Source of the DNA: Phoebastria nigripes
Lineage: Eukaryota; Chordata; Aves; Procellariiformes; Diomedeidae
Direction of reading: 5' to 3'
NCBI GenBank assembly: GCA_035582835.1
Contig: JAYKAV010003368.1
Location: 186,001 to 250,000 of the forward strand
Length of the DNA stretch: 64,000 nt
In this document: positions 14,301-27,900 of the stretch, piece by piece
How the letters are laid out: each line of letters begins with the position of its first letter
Numbering within the stretch: position 1 is the stretch's first letter
Program-made: the position numbers and the translations under genes
The notes under the pieces: model-generated
The model's database searches: none
What the model was told of the DNA's origin: nothing
What the model saw: the letters and a program-made list of their open reading frames with translations, nothing else

Positions 14301-17300
14301 TTCTAATGGTTGTCTCCTGGCATACTTCACGTAGCTGAGGATTTACCCAGTTTTGTCTGCATTCTGACAACAAGGAATAATTTGGAAATCCTTCTTCATG
14401 GAAATAACAACTCTGTCAAAAAAGTTGTATGTGATGAGCTAAGTTCAGAGCTAAGTATCTGAAAATTGAGTGGCACTTCATGGTATATATTAAATACTGA
14501 TGAGTGGTGCCTGGGCTTAAGTGATTTGACAAATCTAGAAAAGGTCACTTAGCAATTAAGTAACCAACAGAAGTTGTTTCAGGACATGTGTTCTTGCTTC
14601 TTGAAGGCTTATTATTAAAGCAGGTAAGAGACAGAGGATGAACGTATGCATGCTGGTGGAATGAATAATGTGTGTGCATGTGTACAAAATTCACAAAATT
14701 CTAGTTCCCCAGCTGCTGTATATGATATGCTGAAAGTTTCTTTTAGTTTGGTTTGTCTGAATTTTTTCAAAGAATGAATAAAGGGATTTTATTCATCCCT
14801 TTTAAAAGGATGAATAAAATAACATTTTTTCAAAACTGTAATATTGATAAAGATTGGGGCCTGGATTTTATGCCTGAAATTATTTCCTGCATATTATGCA
14901 TGGCTAATACAGCATATATTTCTGTATGGTTTCTATTATTCAAAGAAGCAACTAGAAAAGCATGATTTTGAACTAAGAAAAGGATCATATAGTAGAAGAA
15001 CAGACATAGAGGTGCAGACTAAAGATTTGTTTAGCTAAAGACCAGTCTCCAACAGCAGCCAGTAGGCATGTTCATGATGCAGTTCATAGGGTCTCCCGAC
15101 TCATGTTTCCTCTGAGAAAGAGGGAGACGACATGCGTACATTCAGTGTGCCAGGCTGCATTCTTTCAGCTCTGTTTTTACCCTCACATTTTTATTTATAT
15201 TCACCCCATTGAAAGCTGCCCTAAGTTGCAAGTCTTCCTTGTCAGCCACTTGATCTTAGCCAAGCTTGCTCTCCATAACACCAGGAAGTGACTGTGAAAC
15301 CTCTCTCAGCACCCACCATCTCGCTGGATACCTTGAGGGAGCAGTGGGCACTGTTGGGAGTGTTTTGCTCAGTGTCCCCATCTGTTTTCTTGTCCCTGTA
15401 TTTTTCACTCCTTAACCCTCACCGCTTTCTCTTTTGTTCATTTGTTGTCCCCTGAACTCAATTCGGTTTTGTACTTCTTCCTGGTCTGTTTCCTGTACCT
15501 CTCTCCCTGCTTTTTGGAAGGAAGGAGGGAGAAGGAAGGTGCTTACTTTCACCAGGAAAAGGCCGCTGACTATTCTTAAGGGAGGGAATCATGAGAAGAG
15601 TAAATAATAGTGGAAAAGTGTAAGAACAGGAAAATCCTATAAAAACATTTCCCTGCTACACTTTCAAAGCTTCTAGCAAGCTATGGCTCAAGGACTTTCT
15701 GGTTATAAGGGTTATCTCTATGTTTAACAGCCCATCACAGACTTTTTTCTCTTGCATTTGTCTCATTACTTTTCAGACCCATGTAAACTTTTGGCATCCA
15801 CAACACCCTATGGCAGAGAGGCCCATAGATGAATTGTGTGCTGCTGTACAGTCAGGTATGTGTTCTGCATTTTTATACATTTTTCTTAAAAAGAAAAAAA
15901 CCTTTAAACATAGGTAATAATGTATTTTTCTTTGTTTTACAAGAAACTCTCAGATTAATGCAGCCTATTCTTCTTTGCTTTTCAAAACCTTAAGAAACAA
16001 CAGTCTTATAAAACTCACACCTGCTGGAGAAGAAAAGCTACAGATTGCATCACCTTGCTATGGTGCTTTGCATGTAAACGAAAAGCCCAGTCAGATTTAA
16101 AGATTCATTTCTTCTAAATATGGAGAGTGCTTAGCTTTACTTGCAAGCATATGAGCCTGCACTTACACCGAAAAGCAAAGTTAAGTATTCTCTGCTGTGC
16201 ACTGTCCAATAATACCTTTAAAATTGCCAAATACTCTCAAATTGCTTCTATGTTACTATTTTAGGTACTGAGCATCTTTGGTGTGATGGCTTTTACTCCA
16301 CTAGTGAGATATCTAGAAGTGGAAAGGACAGCACTCAAGATGATAAAAGCAAGGTCATCTTGCCCAGTACCTTCTATATGGCATTAAACTATCCTTAGTA
16401 CATACAGCTAGACTGGACCTTCATGGCCAGAAGCATAAATCCTAAAAACAACATTCAGGCTGTTACTACCGAGACAAATAGGCAAAATTCACCATCATGC
16501 CAGCAAGCTTTATTCTGTTTTGAAGGTAATTTAATGCAGTAGCCTTTATGATACCTTATTTCTAGCAGGTTTGCCTGACCACCCAGGGAGCATGAAGAAA
16601 TCCATGGTGAAGGATATGTGGTGAAATCACACCAAAATCATCTTTTTTTGGGGAAGAAATTCCGGAGTGATAGAAAGTTTAGGTGATTTGTAGATTCTCT
16701 GCAGCAGTGGCTTTCAATCAGAGTGTGACACTACATAGAATACGGAACAGACTCTGAGGCACTGGAAATGTTAGCACAATATAAAACCATTCCCTTCCAG
16801 TCCTTTACCCTTCAAGTTAAAATATTCTGTCAGCCTCTTAAAGCACAGACACAAACCAATTATTTGACATTAGCACTGTTGTAATTAAGACATTTTTACA
16901 TCTACCTTTCTAATGAATATAGTGGAGTCATGAAAATGTTTTTTGGAAAGGGGCTGTTTTTGAAAAACATTGCTTTGCAGCACGTGAGGAGAAAAAGCAG
17001 CTTGAGAATGATCTCCAACCTTCCATTGTGACCCTAAGCCTCATTTCTGTTCAGGTAGCAGAAATGTCTCTTAAAAATTACATTTTTCTTGATTAATGTG
17101 AGAACTTATTTCAAATGACATCTGAGTTTTCCACTGACATCAGGCTGTTGTTAAATGTTAGCAAATACCCTATCTCTGGAATGCTAAGATAGGAAAACAA
17201 AATACCTTCTATCACAAATGCCATTCCATCTATCACACTTGATTTTTTTGCTGAGAATAACAACTAAGATTGTGTTTATTTGCATCCCTGTCTATTCAGG

Positions 17301-20300
17301 TCTTGTGTAACAACAACAAATAAGACTGAGAGAGGCTTTCATTCTTACCTTCTGTCAAACAATATCAAGAAGAAATCAGCTGAAGCTGGCAAAACTGTTC
17401 TGCTGTGAATTTGCTGGACGATCAGAATCATATGCAGGTTCTGCAAAGAATGACAATAGATACCTCTCAGTTTTCATGCAGCGACTAAATTAGACTGAAC
17501 AAAGCAGCTGCCTACTGCATTAAAATTAACAAAAATGTAACTTTGAGTACAGAGAAGACATTCCATATTTATTAAATGGTGATACTATGCTTGGCTCTAT
17601 AAAAACATGGGTAAACAAAACCAGTTCTTGTCCAAGAGGTACTAAAGCAGGCTCAGAGATGAAAATGGGTTATAATAAAACTATGTCCTGAAGAAATGTC
17701 CAAAGCTTAATCATGCTTGCCTATTGGGCAAATGTCCCCAGTGAAGGGGACAAATGTCTCCCAGGAGGAGAGTTATGTTTGGCCACCTGTATTATATGGA
17801 AGCATGAGATATTGATATTTGCACTTATCACAACTTAACAGATTAATTTCTTATGATATACAGGAAGATAGCACTCAAGAACAGGGAGAAATCATATGTC
17901 TGATACTGATTCAGAAAAGATAATCTCAGAGAATATTCCCTTATATTGAATGTCTTTGAGTCAGTCAAATGCTGAGAGACTGTAACGCTATTTCAGTCTA
18001 CTATTACCAGTGTGATTTCATCAATGTAGGCTAAAGGGAACCTGACCCAAAGTGCTGACAGGAAAAAATGATGAATCTCACGTATTTTAATTAACAAGAA
18101 AACAACAGTGTACATTACAGTATAGCATTTCTACACTGCACCATATGCCATCCAATATCAAAGCAGAAGACTTTGAGGGCTGGAGAAAGAACAGGTCTTT
18201 AATTTTTGTTTTAGGCTATTAGACCAAACAAAGATTTCCTGTGTAACACTGCATGCTTCTGATCAATATTCTTCATCTACACATACTGATTCTGTTATCT
18301 TTGGTGAGATGGGAATGTCTCCAGTATCTAATATTACATGATTTGAGGAAACTACAAATACTTGATATCCCTTTCCCTGGCTCAGAGACTCCTGGCATAG
18401 AATATAATTAACTCCCATGGAAGTTACTTGTATCCTGCTGCAGGAGATTAAGACCTCCATTTTATGTGTGGTAAATATGAGTAACTACATTAACCTTAAG
18501 CTGAAGGAGAACATTTTGTTATATAAGCACATCCTTGCTCCTATAATGCTATTCATATTAATATAAAACACAGGGGAGATTAAGCAAGTAAATTAAATTT
18601 ATTAGCATTCTGCTGCTTGCTTCCTAAACAGTGTGGGATTCAGGGGACTAGAGGCTCCTTCTCATGTGGCACATATTCCAGGTTATATGTCAGAGGGACA
18701 GCTGAACGTGGCAAGGTGGGTTTAAGTGTACCACATAGTATACTTTTTATTGGAAGGCATAGTGACTGTTCAGTTGCATGTCAAAATCTCATGTCATTAA
18801 CAGCTAGAAAAGATTTTTCTCTGCTTTAAATGGCTGTGTATTTGGAACAGGATGCTTCAAGTCTTGGACCTATCTATTATTAAACTCTAAGTGGTTCTAA
18901 TGTGGGTTGTTCCAACTGAAATAGTCTGTTCTATTCTTTTCTATTCTATTCTATTCAGGCATGCAGAAAGAGGCACAGATATATTACACTGGCTAGACAT
19001 ATTTAGAGTTCTCTATTCACCGGCTCCACTAAGTCCTAGGTTGAACAGATGATAATCCAGTAGACTAGAAAGAGAATTCAGAATTAATGTGGGTGGTGGG
19101 GAGAGAATATCCTTATTTGAAAATGCACAAAAGTTCAAGACATATTTTCTTCCTTCTCTATGCACACGTAACTCTCATTGACATCAGCTTTGGGGTTGAG
19201 ACTTAAAGAGAGAATCAAAGAGGTATTTTCCCCTACAAACTCACAGCAAGAACAGCTAAAACCAGTTAAATGCAGTCTGAGGGAAAAAAAAAAAATCTAT
19301 TTTTTTCTTTACAAAATCTCTTAATGGTCTGGTATATGTTGGGCAGAAACAAACTTTGATGGAGTTGTGTACAAGTCAGAAGTCCCTTCCATTATTGCTG
19401 CATTTATAGCAGTATATACGGGCTTACATTAGGAAACATCCAGAGTTAATCAGTGCCAAGAGTTAAAAAAGCAGAGATAATTACAGCTCCTGTCCATATC
19501 CAAGACTGTCAGGAATTCAGTTTACAATAATTACTCTAAGTCCAGACTCTTCTCTTCCTGCTAGGGTCACTATTTAACCAGTGGTTAAATGAAAAACACA
19601 GTTGATTGGGACGGGAAATCTTGGCAATGGCGAGGACTATTTCTCCTTCTACAATCCTCAACAAATAAGGGGCATACAGCAAATTGCTTATCTCCAATCT
19701 GCAATTCTCCCCTCCACCCATCTGTAAATTTGAATTAATTAATAAACGCCCTTATGTTTTCAAGGTCATGGAAAATGAAAGGCACTCAGCAAAATGGATG
19801 CACTGACAGTGAAGGGTGTTTGTGGGTGGGGTTTTTTTTTTATGTAAATGGCAAATATGTGAGGCAGCAGCTCCTTCATCTGTGCCATGAGTGCTGAAGT
19901 TAGAAAACTTAAAAGGAAATAAAGGGAATGCAAATAAATTATGCTTTGAATAAACGTGCCCTTCCCTAGAAAAAGTCTAAGGCTTTATAGAACAAAGTCT
20001 CAAAACACACAACAAGGCCAAAGACATCATTAAGTCAGGGGTCTTCATGCAAATTCAGTCATGCTGTCTTTTTTTTGTCCCTGCTGACTGTGGACAAGCT
20101 CTGCTTTCTGTTGACACTGGCTGTTCACAAAAGAACTGGCACAGGGCTCTTCCACTTGTTGCACACCAGCCACAGAAACCTTGTGTAGTTAGACTTTTTT
20201 GACATCTATATCCACCTACCTATTTAAAGATTCTGACTCAGTTTGAAACACTCCAGCAAATCCCATGGCAGTGACAATTAAGATAGGCAAACCACAGAAC

Positions 20301-23300
20301 TACATGGCTACTTTTTCGTCACATAACTAAGCGTGCACATCAACATACACTGCTATATCAGCTTCCTTGTAAATCTGAAGCACCCCCACAAATAATGTAA
20401 TTTAGGGAGTAAGATGAAGGTGTCATTTAGGTTCACAACACTTGACAAGTTAGGAATGTCTCCATTAGATAAACAGAAACAATACATGAACTTATAGAAT
20501 CAGTTTCTGGAGACACACTGAAACTGAGTAACTTCTGGAAAAAAAAGGATAATTGAAGACTTCATTGGAGAAAACGTTTTGACTTTGGAAAATGAGAAGG
20601 GTCACCTGCTTAGAATTCTGGAAGACTCTGAGCCGGAAGGACCCTTTAATTCTTGAGGTGCTTAAATGGTGGATTCTCAATCCAATCTTAATCTTGATAC
20701 GGCCATTGAAGAGAAAAGAGAGACTATGAAGTATAACTGCAAATTACAATTTGAGCCTGATGCCTAATACAAGTCATCAGACTTCACTCCTACCTTACAA
20801 AAATACTTGAAGTACATTCAGTCAGAAATGCGCTGATTTGGTTTCTGGTTTTCACTTAAAAATTTAAAGCTCATTGCAAGGGGTAGATTTTGGCATGGAA
20901 AAAAATAAAATAGGATAAAACCGATGAGTAAAATTCAGTGACTGCAGTTCAACAGCTGGGGAATGAGGTCTCCTAATAGGTATGTGAATGTCTGACACTC
21001 CTTAGGACAGCACAGGCCATCGTACCAGAGCCCAGAACACCACATGGTCCTTGGCTTCAAATTTCTGCGTAAGAAAACTCTTAAGTTCTCTCAATGCTGA
21101 CATACGTTGACAGAACTGGATGAAGATATTTTTGTGATGGGTACAGAACTGCTATGCAATAATCAAATACCAAGATGCTGTAATTTCATTACCACTGAGA
21201 GATCTGGGCAGTGAGGTTGCTGACTGTCAGATCACATTCAGATGAAAGTAGGTACAACTAACTGTGTGAAACATTGATTAATGGAATGAATCTGTCAGTT
21301 ACTGAGGAAGTCTCACAACTACTAACAAAGCAATTAAAGCATGAGGTAATGCTGTTTATTATAAAAATCAAAGCAATAAATCAAGTATTCTGAATAGAAC
21401 ATTTTCACTAGCCTGTTATTTATGCCACTGTGAGTAATCCTATTTATCCCTTTAACACAGCTGGGTAGAAGCAGATGGTAAGTTGTCAGTACCACAGCAA
21501 AACCTCCAAAATTTCTAAAATGTACCTTTTGTTGCTTATTTTAACCATTTTATACATTATTTGTCCAATTTGTGTAAGTTACTCCAGTCCATCCTTCATG
21601 CTTGTGGCAAATCTACACTCACCCTTGACAATAAAGTTATGGTAATATGATTTTATTATTGCTATTATCACCACCATTATTATTACAAATCAATAATGTA
21701 GATGGCTCAGCAAAATACCTAGTACCAAAACCATACATATGCCATACATATAGTCTATACAACCCAGGCTAGCAAATTATTGTATCATTTTGCTTTACTC
21801 CCAAATAATAACAAATGCCTTCTCATCTTCTCTATGGAAAAAAACAAGTATTAGCACATTATCAAATCCTTATTGTGCAGGAACAGAACAGATCTCTCTT
21901 CCTGCATGGATCTCTCCGCTTCTGGCAGAGTTTCTCTAACTTATTAACAGGACTACGTACTTCTGTCGTGAGAGAATTAACTTTTACCACTGCAGTCTGT
22001 GAAGTCTCAAGCAAATCTGAAGTACACCACAATGATAAACCCTTGGCATGTACATGGGATTTGCTATCTCATCTCTGATGAAACACATTTTAATCTGTCA
22101 GGCTCACCTACCAGTCTCCTTCTACATTCTATTCTGTAATTTAAAAAAATTGACAACCTCTGTAGCCTCTTACAAAAAACTGTTATAACCATCTTCCTAC
22201 ATGTCTACTCACTGAATACGGAACTAATCATGCAATTCCCCAAAGAAATCAGAATCAGCAAGAGCTTGTGTATCAGTCTTAACGCAATACTCATTTATCC
22301 TGGTTCAAACCTTACTTTATACACATGTAAAAACGTAACGCATTCATGTCCAAAAACTAAAAGCAAACTAGTAGACCCTAGTCAAGCAAAAACCTATGAT
22401 CAGAAAATTAAAGGGTGCTAGAACCATGTTTAAGGTTCAGCATCCAAACTAAACATGGCTCTGATTGGTACGTCTAGATGAGAGTAGCATGAGAATCTGC
22501 CCAATCATGGTCGAGTTGCACTGGCTGAGCTTCAGTTCTAAATAAACTGCAGGTACTGTATATACTACTGAGGTGCCCTAACAAAGCTGCAAAGGAAAGA
22601 ATTTGTATAGCCTTTTACACATGGTGACTGGCTTTATGTCCCCCTAATAATTCCTTCTTTTCACATGCCATTTCAATAATACCTTATTTTTAAAGGATTT
22701 GATGGGAGTATCTGATGCTCTTGGTTTACTCCTGCCTCTTTCGAAACCACATTTTGAAATTTATGTTTTGTTAAAAGATTGAGCTTTTGTTTTTCTCCTA
22801 CAGAAGCCTTTAACACATCTGTCAGAAATCACTCTTGGAAAAGAGACGCTAGAAGATAATGCAAACAAACCATTTTCCACACAACTGCAGCTGAATTAGG
22901 GGAAAATAGATTTGATATATGTACTTATACTATCTTTCCCTGACAATAATATTTAGCTGCTTCTGTAGTTTCCAAGAAAGACCCAAGTCTGCAGGCCAAT
23001 TCTGAACGTTTGACAAGCGCAACTTGAGAAATCCTCCTGGGGAAGCAGCGATTAGAGAAGGCAACTGGCAGCTAGGAGGCCCACGCTGTATTCCCTGTTT
23101 CATTACTGATTTTTCTGGGTGACCTTGTCAAGTCATTTAATGCCTTTCTGCCTGTGTTTCCCTATCTGCAAAACATCCAGATAAACACCTTCCTTTTGAA
23201 AACATTGTGAGATTGTTTATTATGGAAATAGTTCCTCAGATGTTAATCTGGCTGTCAGGGTGTAACATCAGATGAAAAACACAATGGCCACATGACATAA

Positions 23301-24159
23301 ATGTCAATCTAATACTTTCTAACAGATTAAACCATTGCAGTTTAAGTAATAGGTTAACCTTGTACCTGAAGGTTTTATTTCAGATGACACAGCAGTTACT
23401 CGTTCCATTTTAACCTTATTCATATCAGCCAATCCAGCATCATAAGCGCAAACCATAAAGGTAACAAAAAAGCAAAAAAATTGGCATAAACTTCTGCGTT
23501 CTGCTTAATTTAAGAAGTATGACTCTTCAGCCAAGCTTCGTCTTGGTCAAGTATGTGCTGCTGGCAGTAGGCAATACTCAGAACTGGGATTAAAGCTACT
23601 GGCATAGTACCCTCAAGCATGCAGATAGTTTTAACAGCGGCTAGTGGTGACTGGCATCCCTAAGTCCATTCAGGTCAGTAGACTCTCATGCACATCTTCC
23701 TGAATGGTAACTGGCTCTTCCATGCCCCCTCAATGACCTTGACTGGCTAATGCATGTTTTTTTGTTAATGGGCCAAGATATGTACTATAAATGGAATCTT
23801 TAAGTGCAGTCTTAGTCATTTCACCATCACTCTTTTTCTAGAGCAAGTGTAGTCTTACATAATTCTAGAAGCAACCTAATAGCAGAGAGGAAGCAGAATG
23901 GGAAGGGAGAGAAGTGCAATTTCGATTTATTAACCCAGCTGTACAAACCTGGGCTGGCTAACAACAGGCAACACACACCAAAAAGAGAGCTGCTTTTTGA
24001 CATTTAACACAGCTCCCACTTCAGGTACCACAAAAGCTGCTGAAGTTCTGTGAAGTGAGCACAGCACCACGCATCAAAAACTGAGAAGGCAACTCAGAAT
24101 TTAGGACAACTTTTCTACAGGGACTTGGTCGTATTTCACCTGAGGAGGGATGCATGCTG
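11385..24159. other. Intergenic DNA upstream of REC114
   Basis: Long AT-rich stretch without recognisable genes. Notable items are a long imperfect palindrome at 14786-14820 and a pentanucleotide tract at 18929-18956. Open stretches here are short, lack splice context and do not resemble known proteins. Polypurine, poly-T and TATT-rich patches are frequent. Confidence 0.55.
18929..18956 (+). repeat. (TTCTA)n microsatellite, possibly a CR1-type tail
   Basis: Tandem TTCTA units with one interruption. The preceding 'ttgttccaactgaaatagtctg' resembles the last bases of LINE CR1 copies just before their simple-repeat tail, so this could be the remnant 3' end of an old insertion. The microsatellite itself is certain; the LINE link is inference. 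Confidence 0.6.
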
Positions 24160-24900
24160 ACATCGTGGCCGGCTTCCACAGGCATTTCACTGATCGCAGT
24201 AACGGACCGCGGGCGGCTACACCGCCGCCTCCTTCGCGCTGCGCAGCCCCGAGCGCGCTCCCTCAGCCCCTGCAAAATGGCGGTCGCGCGTGCCCCGAGG
24301 TCCGCGCTTCACCCTCCCTCAGCACCACCGGACAGTCCCGCCACATCAGTACACCCGGAGGGCATTGGGAAAAGGGGGAGGCAGTAGCCGCACTCCCCTC
24401 GAAGAAGTGGCACCCTCGAAAGAGATAGCAAGGCACACNGCACCACTGAGAAGAACTAAGCGAGAGCACCGCCACTCGTGCGACCGACCGCTAGAAAAGG
24501 ACCAGCGCTAGCCCGAGCGCGCTGCCTCATTGGCTCTCGTTTCTCTGTCGCCCGTTGATTGGTGAACACGTCCCCCCACGCGCTCTCTCTTCCCTCCTAT
24601 TGGCTCCTGCTTCCCGCTCAACTCCTGTTTGCTAGCCGCCGGCGCGATGCTTCTCGCTGTTGTGCACCGCAGTTCCCTCGGTGCAGGGATGGCGGTAACG
24701 GGAGGGGGTCGCAGCTCCGAGTCGGGGCAGGCCTCTGCGCCGGGCGGCGCCGGCGACACCTCCCTCCTCAGCAGCGCCATAACATGGCCCTTGAAGCGCT
24801 ACGGCCGCTTCCTACCCCCGACGGACGGCGACGATGAAGGGCAAAACACCTCCTCTTGGAAGGTGGGGGGGGCGAGGCGAGGAGAGGCTGGGGTGGGGGT
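24160..24900 (+). promoter_or_regulatory. CpG-island promoter of REC114
   Basis: CpG density rises abruptly here against a CpG-poor background. Three inverted CCAAT boxes (ATTGG at 24529-24533, 24558-24562 and 24599-24603) sit 29-41 bp apart, just upstream of the start codons, a spacing typical of NF-Y promoters. TTCCCGC (24611-24617) and TCCCGC (24336-24341) match E2F-type sites, and AAAATGGCGG (24274-24283) resembles a YY1 site. No TATA box is evident, consistent with dispersed CpG-island initiation. Island limits are by eye. Confidence 0.75.
24689..24862 (+). CDS. REC114: REC114 coding exon 1
   Basis: Encodes residues 1-58: a Gly/Ser-rich disordered start (MAVTGGG), then [10 protein letters not shown], the first strand of the PH-like fold, and ends SSWK at the donor AAG|GTGGGG. 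The donor lacks the usual A at +3/+4 but is G-rich. Very GC-rich, being inside the CpG island. Confidence 0.88.
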
Positions 24901-27900
24901 TGGCTGCGTGGTTTTGCTGTAACTGGCTCCAGTGCGGTCTAGGAGGCTGCTGTGTAGCAAGCAGTACTAAGTGAGGCCTTTGCAGGTATCTTTTTGCAAG
25001 TCCAGAGCTAATGCAGGAATCAGGAGAGATTTTGCTTCATGAGTTATTAATGTAAAGACATCAATGATATGATAGTTAGAGGCCCACTTTGTTTTTATTC
25101 CTTTCTTCAGCAGTGACCTGTGGTATTAAAAACTATAGACCAAGTTGGAAGAGTCCAGGCAGTTGTTTAAAGTAGTTAAATCTGTATATGGAGTCATAAT
25201 TAGTAAAAATTTCTTAAATGTGCCTCCTGTCTGTGGGAGTGGAGGGCACGTTGCATTCCTGAGAGGGAAATTATATACCTGACTTCTAGCACCGACCTTT
25301 GAAACCTTTTATTTGCACTAGAAATGGAAAATGTAGATTCTGTGCTTACAGGGCTAGATTTTTATTTTGTCTGTCTTTTTAAAGGTTTTTGAATCAAATG
25401 AAGAATCAGGCCATCTTATCCTTACCGTTGTTGTATCTGGCCATTTCTTTATTTCCCAAGGGCGAACAGTACTGGTAAGTTTCTCATGTATAAAGAACAT
25501 TTCTCCATTCACGTTAGCACCAGTATTAACTTCGTTTCCCTTCCCAGCTTCATGTTCTCTCCCACTGAAAGAAAACTGCCAGTTTTATTTCGCTCATGGA
25601 AATTCTCATGTGCTACTTTCTCGCTACGTTTATCAGGATAATACTAAATGCATTATTTCATACTGAGGAACAGTGTTTCTTCTGTGGTTCTAAAAATCTA
25701 GATTAGGATATAGCACTAAATGCTGCTGATGNTGAAAGATATGTGGGGGTTTTCCACGTTTCTTCTGCCTAAGAAAACAGAGAAAATACACTGTTAAGAA
25801 ACAGATAAAAATATAACTATAATTTCCTGTAAGATTTCCTACATGATCCAGCTAGTTTCTTGCCAATGGAGTGAAGTAGAAACTGCATGCATAAAGGAAA
25901 CACTAAGCATAGAAAAGATCCTGTCTTCAGTATCCCAATCAGATGGCTGTAACTGTTTAGTAACTAGTAAACTTACATTACTGTGTAGAATGTCCTTAAA
26001 ATAACCATATAAAGGCTAACTGAAAGTAAGTTTTTATAACTAACTAAAGAGCAAAAAAGGGACAGATAAAACCTGTAGCCCTTCAAAGACTGCGTCTGGC
26101 AAAGACTGAATCTGGCAAGTAACAACGGGCAGATAAAAGTGTGCTGTCGTAAGGGACAAGTGNGGGAAGTATAACAAAAGCTTTATAAGAACTTGGCTGA
26201 GAAAAGCACTTTCTTGCAGCTCTTGGGTTTAGTGGCTAGTGAAGCTTGCAGGCAGCTGCCTTGCTTGAAATGCCAGATGAGGAATTTCTGAGATCTGTCA
26301 GGTCTGTTTCAGCTTCTAAGAGACACTAAGATATTGCAGTAAGGATCACAGCCTAAGAATAGTGCAGAATAGAGGTGGAACAGACATGCTTGGTAAATGT
26401 GACCGATATCTAATACTGAGAGTTTAAAAGAAAAAAAAGTTGTTTGTTTTTAAAAAAAAAAAAAATTATTTTGGCAATGCTTCTATACTAACCTTAAGGT
26501 AGTAACCAACAACATTTTATTACGTGTTAGAGAAAAGGTATACAAAACTGGTGTCATATGCATTTTGTCATATGCATGTATGTCATATGCATTGACATAC
26601 ATGTCAATTCCTTTGGGTGCACTTCTTCAAGCACATGTAAGTGGGGTCGTGCTGCAGGTGTGTTCTGTGCATACAGAACTGAACTAGTGTGAAGTGCACT
26701 GGTACAACATGCCCTACACCTATTATATTTCTCAGAGATTGGAGCAGTTGCAGTCCTCCCACTGTTCCTCTTAAACATACTTGACTCACTGAAAAACCTA
26801 GCAAATACCCAATCTGCTAGTTCTGAACATGGGCGGGCATCTTCAGAACTATGTTATGTTTCCTGTTTACAAGGGATTTGGTCCAGCACATCTGGCTTAG
26901 CTAGCCTAAGCTAGCTGCTTAGGCTTGTTCCTTAAGCACATGCCCTCCTAGAAATGCGTCCCTTTTCCCAACACTATGCAAGACTGATATGCAGTGATAA
27001 AATTCTTCTTCCTGGGACAATCCCAATCTACAGGTATCTTTTCAGACTTTGAAGAACAGTCTGTGGAATCTCTTTAATAAAGCAGCCAGTATCATCAAAC
27101 AGAAAGGTGATGCACAGGGATTGTGCTGAAAAAGACAGCACAGGCAGCGATGCTGTTGGCCAGTAGCTGGTAACAGCATTGATAGATGTCTGAATGGTTT
27201 CCTTCAATTAGCAGGCAGGGACACTAGAAACTCTGTATCATTGTCCACACTAGAAACTTGGTATTGTTGTCCAAGGACAGTTTACACCGCGGTCTTTGGA
27301 CAGAAGTCTTCTAAGGCCTGTTGACAACAGGATCTGGACAGCAGGAGCAGCTTACAATGCAGTAGACTCAAAGCTAGCCAGAACTGCACAGGCCACTGGT
27401 GAAATTTTGCAAACTCCTTATTGAGATGCCATATAACAAAAAAGTTGTAATACTGTGCAGTCTATGTTATTGCTGTAGAAATAATCAGACTGTAGAAATG
27501 GTTAATCTCACTGGTTCTATCTCCCTCTAGTCTCCAGCTCTCAGGAGTTGTCAGAAACCTGTCACAATACTTAAACAGGCTTTGCACGACTAAGTACAAA
27601 TAGTTCTTTTGAACCTGTCACAGACCAAATCCTCTCACTGGGGGTCCATCATAATGGACATTTTGTCACAGAGGATAATGTGAAAGTTTCTGCCTCAGAG
27701 GAAATATATCAAGTTTGATAGAATGCTGCAATTGTTGGAATGATTCAGCTCGTGTTTTTACTGTGTATGTTTATTCCTACTTGCTGGCCTGGGCTACTGA
27801 GTATTTCCTTTTTATTGCCAAGGTGTTCTCCAACACATATGTGCTGCCTTACTCACTTGCATTGAAATTCCTTCTGAGGTACTTGCAGAACTGTTTCTTC

